From Acidobacteriaceae bacterium (GTDB taxonomy: Bacteria; Acidobacteriota; Terriglobia; Terriglobales; Acidobacteriaceae), in NCBI GenBank assembly GCA_003168235.1, contig PMSZ01000465.1, forward strand, positions 1-13,707: a stretch of DNA of 13,707 nt, given 5' to 3'. Both the position numbers and the translations under genes were made by a program. Below, piece by piece: positions 1 through 6,813 of the stretch; the stretch's first letter is position 1; each line of letters opens with the position of its first letter. Below the pieces are notes generated by a model. It saw nothing but the letters and a program-made list of their open reading frames with translations. It was not told where the DNA came from and made no database searches.

Positions 1-36
1 CTTTCGATGGCGCTTTCGATGGCGCTTTCGATGGTG
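1..36. repeat. 12-bp tandem repeat, three copies, inside queA
   Basis: Three consecutive copies of CTTTCGATGGCG (1-12, 13-24, 25-36; the third differs at one base). On the coding strand it encodes repeated Ala-Ile-Glu-Ser, directly after the conserved TTCVRTIES block of QueA. The array may continue left of the window. Confidence 0.85.
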
Positions 37-932
37 CGTACGCATGTCGTGCCCACGGCAACCAGGCGGCGGGAGGCGGTCATGCGCGCGGCGTTATCCG
101 CCGTGATGCGATAGCGCTCGGTGTGCAGCCGGTACCCCTCGATGCGGTCCGCATGGATCGGCTGGAAGGTCCCCAGTCCGACGTGCAGCGTGATCTCCGC
201 AATCTCAATCCCTCGTCCGCGAATCTGCTCCAGAATCTCCGGCGTAAAGTGCAAGCCCGCCGTCGGAGCCGCCACCGACCCTCGCGCTTGCGCGTAAACC
301 GTCTGGTAGCGATCGCGGTCCGCAGCGCTGTCCTCGCGATCAATATAGGGCGGAAGCGGAACATGCCCGATCCGCTCGACCCGCGCAACAAAATCCCGAA
401 CCGGTGCGAAAACGATGCGCCGCTCTCCGAAGCTGCCTCGCTCCGTCACCTCCGCTTCCAGTTCGGCTGGTTCACTCTGGGGTGGTTCGTTCTCGGATCG
501 TTCACTCGACGATCGGTCGCCCCCAGCCCACCCGTCAAAATACAACTTTTCTCCCACGCCGATCTTCCGCCCCGGTCGCACCAGGCATTCCCACTCATTC
601 GGATCCTCCGACAACTGGCGAGTCAGCAGAACCTCCACCCGCCCGCGAAGAAAATCCCGCGCCGCAGGATTCTGTGCACTCACCGACTGCGCACATTCTC
701 CGCTGCGCCGGCCATACAGCCGTGCGGGAAAAACCCTCGTATTGTTGATCACCACCAGGTCGTCCGGCCGAAGCAAGCCGGGGAGCTCACGAAAACTCCG
801 GTCTCGCCAACTGCTCAACGGATCGTCGCTCTGCCGGTTCAAATGCAGCATGCGCGACGCCGCACGGTCCGTTAAGGCCTCCTGCGCAATGCGTTCCAGC
901 GGCAGATCGTAGTCAAATTCCGATACCAGCAT
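1..932 (-). CDS. queA: QueA, S-adenosylmethionine:tRNA ribosyltransferase-isomerase (3' end outside window)
   Basis: The enzyme transfers and isomerises the ribosyl group of S-adenosylmethionine onto 7-aminomethyl-7-deazaguanine in tRNA, giving epoxyqueuosine (cytosolic queuosine pathway). The frame is open from ATG 932 to the window edge, about 310 residues of a family usually near 340-360. Family blocks are visible in order: DLVVINNTRVFPARLYGR (59-76), PLPPYIDRE (192-200), YQTVYA (209-214), GSVAAPTAGLHFTPE (218-232), TLHVGLGTFQPI (248-259) and VAVGTTCVRTIES (291-303). Compared with E. coli QueA there are two extra stretches, about 79-97 and 138-160; the second is Ser/Glu/Pro-rich and low complexity. 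After the last conserved block the protein runs into AIES repeats. There is no Shine-Dalgarno upstream; a -10-like box ends 7 bases before the ATG. It lies 77 bases downstream of the M20 peptidase gene. Confidence 0.95.
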   Translation of the reverse strand, partial: MLVSEFDYDLPLERIAQEALTDRAASRMLHLNRQSDDPLSSWRDRSFRELPGLLRPDDLVVINNTRVFPARLYGRRSGECAQSVSAQNPAARDFLRGRVEVLLTRQLSEDPNEWECLVRPGRKIGVGEKLYFDGWAGGDRSSSERSENEPPQSEPAELEAEVTERGSFGERRIVFAPVRDFVARVERIGHVPLPPYIDREDSAADRDRYQTVYAQARGSVAAPTAGLHFTPEILEQIRGRGIEIAEITLHVGLGTFQPIHADRIEGYRLHTERYRITADNAARMTASRRLVAVGTTCVRTIESAIESAIE

Positions 933-945
933 TGAGGAGATTATA
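933..945 (-). promoter_or_regulatory. queA -10 box at leaderless spacing
   Basis: Perfect TATAAT read from 945 to 940 on the minus strand, followed by seven bases and ATG. The expected +1 would be at about 933, one base before the start codon. No good -35 is visible at 16-18 bases; that position falls in the loop of the inverted repeat at 953-978. Alternatively queA is read through from the peptidase gene upstream. Confidence 0.45.
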
Positions 946-952
946 GGTTCGA

Positions 953-978
953 GCACGGCCGTTCGCGGACGGCCGTGC
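953..978. repeat. Perfect 10-bp inverted repeat between the M20 gene and queA
   Basis: GCACGGCCGT, six-base loop TCGCGG, then ACGGCCGTGC. As RNA it would be a very stable GC-rich hairpin, 31 bases after the peptidase stop codon. No U-tract follows on either strand, so it is not a textbook intrinsic terminator. It could be an operator, a processing or stability hairpin, or a terminator of a non-canonical kind. Confidence 0.6.
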
Positions 979-1009
979 GAAGGCGCGAACCTCGCGACAA
1001 GGCAAATGT

Positions 1010-2494
1010 CTACTCCATCGTCTCCAGAGCGGCCATGGTCTCAATGCCGTCCCACAGGTTCTGTAAGCGAATGTTCTCGTTAGCGGAGTGCTGGTTATTG
1101 TCGTAGTTTGCAATCGGGACGGTGATCGTCGGCGTCCCCAGCGTCTGCTCGATCATCTCCAGCGGCACGCTTCCGCCCATCGTCGGCAGCTTCACCACCG
1201 GCCCGCGCGCGCTTTCCACCACCGCAATCACCTCCTGCGATATCGGCAGATCCATCGGAGTTCGCACCGCGTTGTACCCGACCGCATCAAGTTTTACCAA
1301 AGCCACGCGCGGATGGTCGACCAGCATCCCCTTGTCCGGGGTCGTGTCAGTAACGAAATATCCTTGCGCTGCAATGTAATCCACCACGCGCTGCTGCTGC
1401 GTCTTCCAATCGAGCCCCTTGACCAGCCGCAAGTCGATGTCGGCAGTCGCGGTCGAGGGAATAACATTGTTCGCTTTGCTCCCCGTCCGCGCTGACGAAA
1501 ACCCATCGATATTCAACGACGGCTCATTCAGCACCGCTAGCAGGGACTGTCCGCCGCCGTCACTGCGCCCCAGCCCGAACTCCTGTCGCAGCTTGTCCTC
1601 ATTGCGCGGCGCATCTGCAATTGCCTGCTTCTCAAGTCCGCTCAGCGGAATTACGCCGTCGTAAAAGTGTGGAATCAGCACTTGGCCCGTCGCATCTTTC
1701 ATCCCAGCCAGCAGTTGTGCCAGCATCATCGCCGGATTCGGGGCCCAGTTCCCGTAATGTCCACTGTGCAGTTCGCGATTGGGCCCGTAAACCGTAATCT
1801 CCAGATGCGTTACGCCGCGCGCGCCAAACACCACACTTTGGCGCCCACTCTGGTCGACTGGCCCGTCGCAGATCAGCCAGACATCTCCGCCGAGCTCATC
1901 GCGATATTTTTCCAGCACTTCGCGGAGATGGGTCGAACCCGCTTCCTCCTCGCCCTCCCAGACGAAGCGCAGATTCGCCCTGAGCGGAATATGCGCCGCC
2001 TGCAGCGCATCCAGCGCCGTGAGCTGGGCAAGAATCGCCGCTTTATCGTCGGAGGATGACCGCGCATAGATGCGTGTCTCTCCATTCACCGTGCGCGTCA
2101 TCGGCGTGAACGGCGCTTTGGAATCCCATTCCTCCGGCGTGACCGGCTGACCGTCATAGTGCGCATAGAAGACAATCGTGCGTTTGGCTCCCGCCGTCTT
2201 GATCTCGCCATAGACCACAGGATTCGCATCGCCCGCCAGCAGCAGTTTCGCCGCCACATGACGCCGCTCCAGCATCCCCACCAGCCTGTCGGCATTGCGC
2301 CGAATGTTCGCCTTATCGTTCGCAACGTTAGGGATCGAAAGCAGACCGGTAAACTCCTGGAGGATCTGCTCTTCATGAGCGACGCGCCATCCGTGTGCCG
2401 CGTCTTTCGGCGTTTGCGCAGACAAAACGCCGCAAATACCACAACAAAAGACAATCGCAACCGTAGGTGCAACTTTGACCAAGTGGCTTGCCAT
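1010..2494 (-). CDS. Exported M20-family metallopeptidase (carnosinase-like dipeptidase)
   Basis: A di-zinc exopeptidase of the M20 dipeptidase type, probably cleaving short peptides outside the cytoplasm. The preferred start, ATG 2494, gives 494 residues beginning with a signal peptide (hydrophobic core about 8-24, probable cleavage after VLSA). A TTG start at 2521 would add nine residues before that peptide and seems less likely. Expected metal and catalytic residues are present, in ATG numbering: HYD (H112, D114), SDDK (bridging D149), EEAGS (base E183, ligand E184), ICDG (D210), the lid-domain LHSGH (H243), and H469 in NNQHSANE near the C-terminus. The order matches human carnosinase-type enzymes. 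Substrate cannot be told from sequence. It lies upstream of queA on the same strand and is divergent from the aldolase gene. Confidence 0.92.
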   Translation of the reverse strand: MASHLVKVAPTVAIVFCCGICGVLSAQTPKDAAHGWRVAHEEQILQEFTGLLSIPNVANDKANIRRNADRLVGMLERRHVAAKLLLAGDANPVVYGEIKTAGAKRTIVFYAHYDGQPVTPEEWDSKAPFTPMTRTVNGETRIYARSSSDDKAAILAQLTALDALQAAHIPLRANLRFVWEGEEEAGSTHLREVLEKYRDELGGDVWLICDGPVDQSGRQSVVFGARGVTHLEITVYGPNRELHSGHYGNWAPNPAMMLAQLLAGMKDATGQVLIPHFYDGVIPLSGLEKQAIADAPRNEDKLRQEFGLGRSDGGGQSLLAVLNEPSLNIDGFSSARTGSKANNVIPSTATADIDLRLVKGLDWKTQQQRVVDYIAAQGYFVTDTTPDKGMLVDHPRVALVKLDAVGYNAVRTPMDLPISQEVIAVVESARGPVVKLPTMGGSVPLEMIEQTLGTPTITVPIANYDNNQHSANENIRLQNLWDGIETMAALETME

Positions 2495-2507
2495 GCGGCG
2501 AATTTTA
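2495..2507 (-). promoter_or_regulatory. M20 peptidase -10 box at leaderless spacing
   Basis: TAAAAT read from 2507 to 2502, then seven bases and ATG 2494. This is the same geometry as at queA. There is no Shine-Dalgarno before the ATG. It supports the ATG start over the TTG at 2521, which would lie upstream of the predicted +1. No convincing -35 was found. Confidence 0.4.
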
Positions 2508-2575
2508 CATTTTTTGACCAACTAACGGTTGTATCGTTTCCAAATCGTGCTGTACCATAGGCCGCGCGGGTTTCC

Positions 2576-3343
2576 ATGGCTATGGCGAGAGACCGAAAGC
2601 ATCGTCTTGCGATTGTGCAGTATGGCCGTATGCTGCACGAAAGCGGATTCGTCGCCGCTACCGACGGGAACCTGTCGGTGCGTCTCGACGATAAGCGACT
2701 GCTGGTCACTCCTACCTGTATCAGCAAGGGCAGAATGCGCTCCTCCGACATGGTGATCGTCGATATGGAGGGAAAGCGTCTTGCCGGCAAGCGCAGGGTT
2801 TCGAGCGAAATCGGCATGCATCTGCTGATTTACCGCCTGCGTCCCGATGTGCGTGGCATCGTCCATGCCCATCCCCCGACCGCCACAGGATTTGCCGCAT
2901 CTGGACTCGATCTGAATCGCCCGCTCGTGTGCGAGGTCGTCGTCGGCCTGGGCTCGATTCCGCTGGCGCGCTACGGCACTCCCGGCACTCCCGAACTCAC
3001 CGACGCTCTCGAGCCTCTCATTCCGCACCACGAAGCCATCCTGATGGCGAACCACGGAGTGGTCACATTCGGTTCCTCGCTCGAAAGTGCGTACATGAAA
3101 ATGGAGACCGTAGAGCACTTCGCCAAGATCGCCTTGGTCACTCACCTGCTCGGCAACGAGCAGCCACTCGGCGAACTGGAGGTTCAGAAATTGCACGAAG
3201 TGCGCCACCGCTACAAGCGCGGAGCAGCTTCCATCCCCCCTCGTCGTCCCGCTTCGAGCGCCGATCTTAATTCGCCCGATCTTAATTCTGACGACCTCGA
3301 ATCGAATGACGACCCCAGGCAAACCGCTGGCAGCCGCCAGTAG
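2576..3343 (+). CDS. Class II aldolase/adducin-family protein
   Basis: A zinc-dependent aldolase-fold protein (FucA/AraD family), cytosolic, 255 residues. Visible family features are GNLS (31-34, phosphate/substrate loop), catalytic-type glutamate E78 in SSEIG, zinc ligands H97 and H99 in VHAHPP, and third zinc ligand H160 in ANHGVV. The fold ends near residue 215. The last 40 or so residues are a basic/proline stretch followed by an acidic repeat (DLNSP, DLNSD, DLESN), not part of the family core. Members include L-fuculose-phosphate aldolase, ribulose-phosphate epimerase and methylthioribulose-phosphate dehydratase, and the sequence does not decide between them. A second in-frame ATG lies two codons in. 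No Shine-Dalgarno is evident. A weak promoter (TTGTAT 2529, TACCAT 2553, spacing 18) is possible. Its stop codon touches that of the convergent TonB receptor. Confidence 0.9.
   Translation: MAMARDRKHRLAIVQYGRMLHESGFVAATDGNLSVRLDDKRLLVTPTCISKGRMRSSDMVIVDMEGKRLAGKRRVSSEIGMHLLIYRLRPDVRGIVHAHPPTATGFAASGLDLNRPLVCEVVVGLGSIPLARYGTPGTPELTDALEPLIPHHEAILMANHGVVTFGSSLESAYMKMETVEHFAKIALVTHLLGNEQPLGELEVQKLHEVRHRYKRGAASIPPRRPASSADLNSPDLNSDDLESNDDPRQTAGSRQ
3263..3307. repeat. 15-bp degenerate tandem repeat in the aldolase C-terminus
   Basis: GATCTTAATTCGCCC, GATCTTAATTCTGAC and GACCTCGAATCGAAT follow one another in frame. They encode DLNSP, DLNSD and DLESN. The first two copies are nearly identical in DNA and the third has diverged. 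Confidence 0.75.
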
Positions 3344-5536
3344 TTACTCGCCTCCGATCCGGAACCTCACCCCCGCCCGAAAGTTCGCCGTCAGCGCCGG
3401 ATATCCCACCACTTCGTTGTAGTGATCGTTGAGCGCATTCTGCACCGCCACATAAGCCGTCACCCGCGACCTGATCGCATACCATCCGCCCAGATCCACG
3501 CGCGCGTACCCGGCCGCGTGATTGAATCCGAGGCCGTCGAAGTCGGAATCCGGGCGGCGTCCCACGAAACTCCCACCCAGACTTGCGCCCCATCGCGTTC
3601 CCAAATAATCGAAGAATGTAGTCGCCGAATGCTTGGGACGGCGAAGCAAAGGATTTCCCGTGTCATACACCGGATCGCAATAATTCGCCGGCGTGCAGAG
3701 TGGAGCTTCCAAATATTTCGTCGAGAGATACGTATAGGCCGTGTTCAGCGACAGTCTTTTCCAGACCCTGCCTTGCAGCACCACTTCGGCGCCGTGCGCA
3801 AGAGACTTTTGCACGTTGAAAAACTGGCCTAGACCGGACTCGTCGGTCCCGTACTCGATCTGATCGTGGAAGAGATTATTAAAGTAGGTTGCGTTCAGGG
3901 ACCAGCGGCCGGCAAATAGATTTTGCTGGAAGCCGGCTTCGAAGGCTCGCGTCCGCTCCGGCAAGAGGCCCGGGTTCGCGACGTAATACGGAAGATTCGC
4001 AAACGCCTGATAGAGCGCGGGCTCCATGAATCCCGTGGCATAAGAAAAACGCAAGCGCGTTCCCGAAAAAATTTCCCCGCCACGCAGCGCCAGCAGAGTT
4101 AGCGCAACCCGAGGCACGCCCGTATTGCCGTAAAGGCTGTTATGAACAAAACGCCCCCCCGCAATCACCGAGAGTCTGCCCAATGTGAGCTGCTGTTGCA
4201 GATATGCGTCTTGTTCCAACCGCTGCCCTGAAGTCGATGGCGGATACAGCAGGTCGCCAATCACCCCATTTTCATTTTCGATGCGATACCCAAACGTCGT
4301 GTGCGCCCACGTCCGTTCCGAATAATCCCCCTGATATTCAAATCCCACACGATTGATGTGGTCGTACACATGAGCAAGAAAGTCGTCGTAGTTATCAGGA
4401 TTGGTGCTCAGGTTCACATCGGTATAACGGTAGAGATAATCGAAACCCGTAAACCGGTGCTGCCAGCCCGACGGCTCGTTGACGTCGAGTTCCACACTGC
4501 CGAGAAGATTGTTCTGATGCGACCATTCGCTCGGGTTCGGCTCCAAAAGCGGATCGCCGTTAAAGTCCCACTCCCCCGGCACACCCGTATAACTATTGGA
4601 ATGGCGGACCCGCAACCGCAACCCCACCTTGTCCGTAATCGCCACTCCGACGTTCGCACCCTGCAGCGAATCCGAATAAGCATCGTTCACGCCCTGTCCG
4701 TTGGTGTTGAACTGGCTCCCGAAGAAGTTGTAATCGAAGTGCCGGTAGGCGCCCGCCAGAGACGCGTACCCGCTCGCCGTGCCAAAGTTTCCTCCATCCG
4801 CGCCAAAGCTAAATTCAGGCACCGGAGTGCTTCCCGTCCTCGTCCACACTTGCACCACGCTCGTCATCGCATCGGAGCCGTACAGCGTGCTCTGCGCGCC
4901 GCGCACAAATTCCAAACGATCCGCTTGCCCCAGAGGTAGCGTTCCAAAGTCGAACGTCTCCCCCGGATTATCGATGGCCACTCCATCGACAATCACTTTG
5001 TTGTAAGTCGATTCTCCACCACGAACAAACAGGGACGAAATTCCGCCGCGCTGCCCCGCCGTATTCACGACCGCGCCCGGCAGAAAGCGCATCGCATCGT
5101 CGGCCGCAATCGGCTGCATCGTCTCCAACTGCGCGCTACTCAAAGTTGAAACTTCTGCCCCGGCAGCTTCGCTCGGAACTGGAGTTCGCGTAGCCGTCAC
5201 CACCAAAGTTTCCGATGCACTCGCCACCCTGAGCTTGATCGTCACGTTTTCGTCAGTTGGCGAAAGCTCCGCCGTTTCCACCGCGAATCCCGCCGCCAGC
5301 ACCTGCACTCTATAAGCGCCGGGTACTGCCTCGCGAAAAACCGCCACTCCCTCAGCCGACGTGTTGAGCACCGCTGCCGGCGCCGGCTTGCCCGGCTTAA
5401 GCAGCTGCACCTGCGCGCCCCCGACCACCGCGCCCTGAGGATCGACAACTTTTATTTTGATTTCTGTGGAAGCAACCGCCACCAGACAGGTGGCCAGCAA
5501 AAAAGAAATACCGGCAAATACACGAAAGCAGCACAT
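3344..5536 (-). CDS. btuB: TonB-dependent corrinoid receptor, BtuB-like
   Basis: An outer-membrane receptor expected to import cobalamin or related corrinoids using TonB energy. The start is set by the AAAGGAG Shine-Dalgarno six bases before ATG 5536 (730 residues); a GTG 18 bases further upstream sits before that site and is rejected. Order: signal peptide (about 1-23), carboxypeptidase-regulatory-like beta domain (about 24-104), TonB box ETLVVTATR (109-117), plug (about 120-235; FVRGG, VIVDGV, DRLEFVRGAQSTLYGSDA), then the barrel ending in VRFRIGGE. The barrel keeps BtuB-like patches, such as DSDFDGLG and NALNDHYNEVVGYP near the C-terminus. The strongest evidence for substrate is the cobalamin riboswitch in its leader. 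The N-terminal extra domain is common in Bacteroidota and Acidobacteriota receptors. The terminal residue is not the usual aromatic one. Confidence 0.9.
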   Translation of the reverse strand: MCCFRVFAGISFLLATCLVAVASTEIKIKVVDPQGAVVGGAQVQLLKPGKPAPAAVLNTSAEGVAVFREAVPGAYRVQVLAAGFAVETAELSPTDENVTIKLRVASASETLVVTATRTPVPSEAAGAEVSTLSSAQLETMQPIAADDAMRFLPGAVVNTAGQRGGISSLFVRGGESTYNKVIVDGVAIDNPGETFDFGTLPLGQADRLEFVRGAQSTLYGSDAMTSVVQVWTRTGSTPVPEFSFGADGGNFGTASGYASLAGAYRHFDYNFFGSQFNTNGQGVNDAYSDSLQGANVGVAITDKVGLRLRVRHSNSYTGVPGEWDFNGDPLLEPNPSEWSHQNNLLGSVELDVNEPSGWQHRFTGFDYLYRYTDVNLSTNPDNYDDFLAHVYDHINRVGFEYQGDYSERTWAHTTFGYRIENENGVIGDLLYPPSTSGQRLEQDAYLQQQLTLGRLSVIAGGRFVHNSLYGNTGVPRVALTLLALRGGEIFSGTRLRFSYATGFMEPALYQAFANLPYYVANPGLLPERTRAFEAGFQQNLFAGRWSLNATYFNNLFHDQIEYGTDESGLGQFFNVQKSLAHGAEVVLQGRVWKRLSLNTAYTYLSTKYLEAPLCTPANYCDPVYDTGNPLLRRPKHSATTFFDYLGTRWGASLGGSFVGRRPDSDFDGLGFNHAAGYARVDLGGWYAIRSRVTAYVAVQNALNDHYNEVVGYPALTANFRAGVRFRIGGE

Positions 5537-5542
5537 GCACGT

Positions 5543-5562
5543 CTCCTTTATCACGCGAAAGG
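5543..5562 (-). promoter_or_regulatory. btuB Shine-Dalgarno with sequestering hairpin
   Basis: The ribosome binding site AAAGGAG (5549-5543) can pair with CCTTT at 5562-5558 in the same mRNA (five pairs, eight-base loop), just downstream of the riboswitch. This suggests B12 regulates translation initiation. Small stems like this occur by chance, so the pairing is an inference. Confidence 0.5.
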
Positions 5563-5573
5563 GTTATGTGGAT

Positions 5574-5791
5574 GGTTCGCACCGGTCTCCTGGCTTTGCG
5601 AGTCAGAATGTGCGCACGCTCCATGAGCATGCCCAGCATCCGGTTGCTGCAATCGGCCTTCCCAGGTTTTCCTCTCAGAATGTCCCAGTGACCGGTTGCG
5701 GTGTCCTCGCTTACAGTTGCGCGGCAGCGCGGGATTTTCACCCGCTTCCCATAGCGCCGGCGTTTCGCCGGCCTACGATCATGCGCGAACC
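5574..5791 (-). promoter_or_regulatory. Cobalamin (B12) riboswitch in the btuB leader
   Basis: Read on the minus strand, the leader holds the hallmarks of the cobalamin riboswitch. GGGAAGCGGGTGAAAATCCC is followed by GCTGCCGCGCAACTGTAAGCG, then CACTGGG...CCTGGGAAGGC, and finally the B12 box AGCCAGGAGACCGGTGC (5595-5579). A closing P1 stem is formed by GGTTCGCGC (5791-5783) and GTGCGAACC (5582-5574), nine pairs with one G-U. An extra hairpin, GCCGGC-GAAAC-GCCGGC (5772-5756), sits between P1 and the core. Order and spacing match the family. With bound adenosylcobalamin or another corrinoid it should lower receptor expression. Confidence 0.95.
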
Positions 5792-5825
5792 CAATTTGAG
5801 AAAGAGCATTTACAGCAGCCCAGCA

Positions 5826-5855
5826 AATCTACCGGGCAGCCAAGTGAAAAGTCAA
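5826..5855 (-). promoter_or_regulatory. Candidate btuB promoter
   Basis: TTGACT (5855-5850) and TAGATT (5831-5826) on the minus strand, spaced by 18 bases. The predicted +1 near 5819 lies about 28 bases before the first strand of riboswitch stem P1. Confidence 0.4.
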
Positions 5856-5856
5856 T

Positions 5857-5908
5857 CGGAGATGGAGTGCGGAGGTCGAGCACGGAGATCGAGCGCGGAT
5901 ATCGAGCG
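5857..5908. repeat. 13-bp tandem repeat, four degenerate copies
   Basis: Four consecutive 13-base units: CGGAGATGGAGTG (5857), CGGAGGTCGAGCA (5870), CGGAGATCGAGCG (5883) and CGGATATCGAGCG (5896). It lies in the 400-base interval between the acyltransferase stop and btuB, just upstream of the candidate btuB promoter. The interval otherwise contains the riboswitch and no convincing ORF. Confidence 0.7.
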
Positions 5909-5940
5909 CCCCCGCCTCGCCAGTCGCTCAATCTAGTTTC

Positions 5941-6708
5941 TTATTTCTTAATTTTCTTGATTTTTAAGACCGGAAATTCCGCCGAGCCCACCTGCGCCAC
6001 GTGCTCCTCGGCAAAACCTGTGACGCGCTCAAGCGCCGCCTGCAGTTTCCCCTGATACTCCACCATCCGCGCGTCTGCCTCGTCGTCCGGAACCGTCATC
6101 TTTGCGCTGAACCGCACCAGCGCCTTCGAAAACGGCTTTGGGATCGTCATCGCATCCCACGTGTTCAGCACCCAGCAATCGCTGAGCGCCACATAGAACG
6201 CCACCATCGGCGCCCCGCTGGCGCGCGCCAGCAGCACCGGCCCCGGTTTCGCCACATCCTTTGGACCGCGCGGACCATCAATCGTAAACGCCACCAGGTT
6301 GCCCTGTTCTAGTTGGCCTCTTAACCCAAGCAACCCGCTCGCCCCGCCGCGGCTGCTTGATCCCCGTACTGCGACAAAACCCAGTCTTTCAATGGTGCGA
6401 GCAATGTATTCCCCGTCGAAGCTGCGGCTCACCATCACCGCTATCCCGGCATTTCTCCATAACCACGCGCTCGCAAACACAGCCCGGTGCCAGAAGGAAT
6501 AAATCACCCTCTTTTCATAAGTCGCGTCCGCTTGCGCCGGCGCTTCCTCCCACGAGATGCAATACCGGAGCGTCGGCCCAATCAGCGAAATCGCCACATA
6601 ACTCGCCGAGCTGATGAGCCACAATAAGATTCGCTCGCGCAGCGAGAATCGCCGCACTTCCGAAACTGAGGGCTCTTCAGGAGTAACCGTGGACGAGGAA
6701 GAACTCAC
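5941..6708 (-). CDS. DUF374-family lysophospholipid acyltransferase-like protein
   Basis: A member of the DUF374 branch of the glycerophosphate/lysophospholipid acyltransferase superfamily; probably a membrane-associated acyl transfer step in lipid or lipid A metabolism, with exact substrate unknown. Features are an N-terminal Ser/Thr/Glu tail, one hydrophobic segment (about 28-47), SFWHR with the candidate catalytic H74, SRSFDGE (94-100), RGSSSRGG (115-122) and DGPRGP (144-149), all typical of the family in this order. It is 255 residues long and ends in a lysine-rich tail. The start is a GTG at 6708 with no Shine-Dalgarno and a TACAAT box at leaderless distance; the nearby ATG at 6717 is out of frame and hits a stop at once. 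Confidence 0.88.
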   Translation of the reverse strand: MSSSSSTVTPEEPSVSEVRRFSLRERILLWLISSASYVAISLIGPTLRYCISWEEAPAQADATYEKRVIYSFWHRAVFASAWLWRNAGIAVMVSRSFDGEYIARTIERLGFVAVRGSSSRGGASGLLGLRGQLEQGNLVAFTIDGPRGPKDVAKPGPVLLARASGAPMVAFYVALSDCWVLNTWDAMTIPKPFSKALVRFSAKMTVPDDEADARMVEYQGKLQAALERVTGFAEEHVAQVGSAEFPVLKIKKIKK

Positions 6709-6714
6709 GCCGAC

Positions 6715-6720
6715 ATTGTA
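6715..6720 (-). promoter_or_regulatory. DUF374 gene -10 box at leaderless spacing
   Basis: TACAAT read from 6720 to 6715. Six bases separate it from GTG 6708, so the expected +1 is the G of the start codon itself. The -35 region is weak. Confidence 0.4.
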
Positions 6721-6747
6721 ACCGCGTCACAAATGTCTGGTTGAATG

Positions 6748-6772
6748 AGACTGGTTTAGTACGAATCGGTCT
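6748..6772. repeat. Imperfect inverted repeat upstream of the DUF374 gene
   Basis: AGACTGGTT, seven-base spacer, AATCGGTCT; seven of nine positions pair as Watson-Crick. It is overlapped by a direct repeat, AATGAGAC at 6744 and 6773. It lies between the PilZ stop and the acyltransferase promoter, with no U-tract. Function unknown: possibly an operator. Confidence 0.3.
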
Positions 6773-6813
6773 AATGAGACATGATGGGAACCGCAGCTGA
6801 CTACTGACCTTCT

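Noticed and set aside
5696..6055. Plus-strand ORF across the btuB leader (GFSPASHSAGVSPAY...)
   Set aside because: It is the antisense of the cobalamin riboswitch and acyltransferase end.
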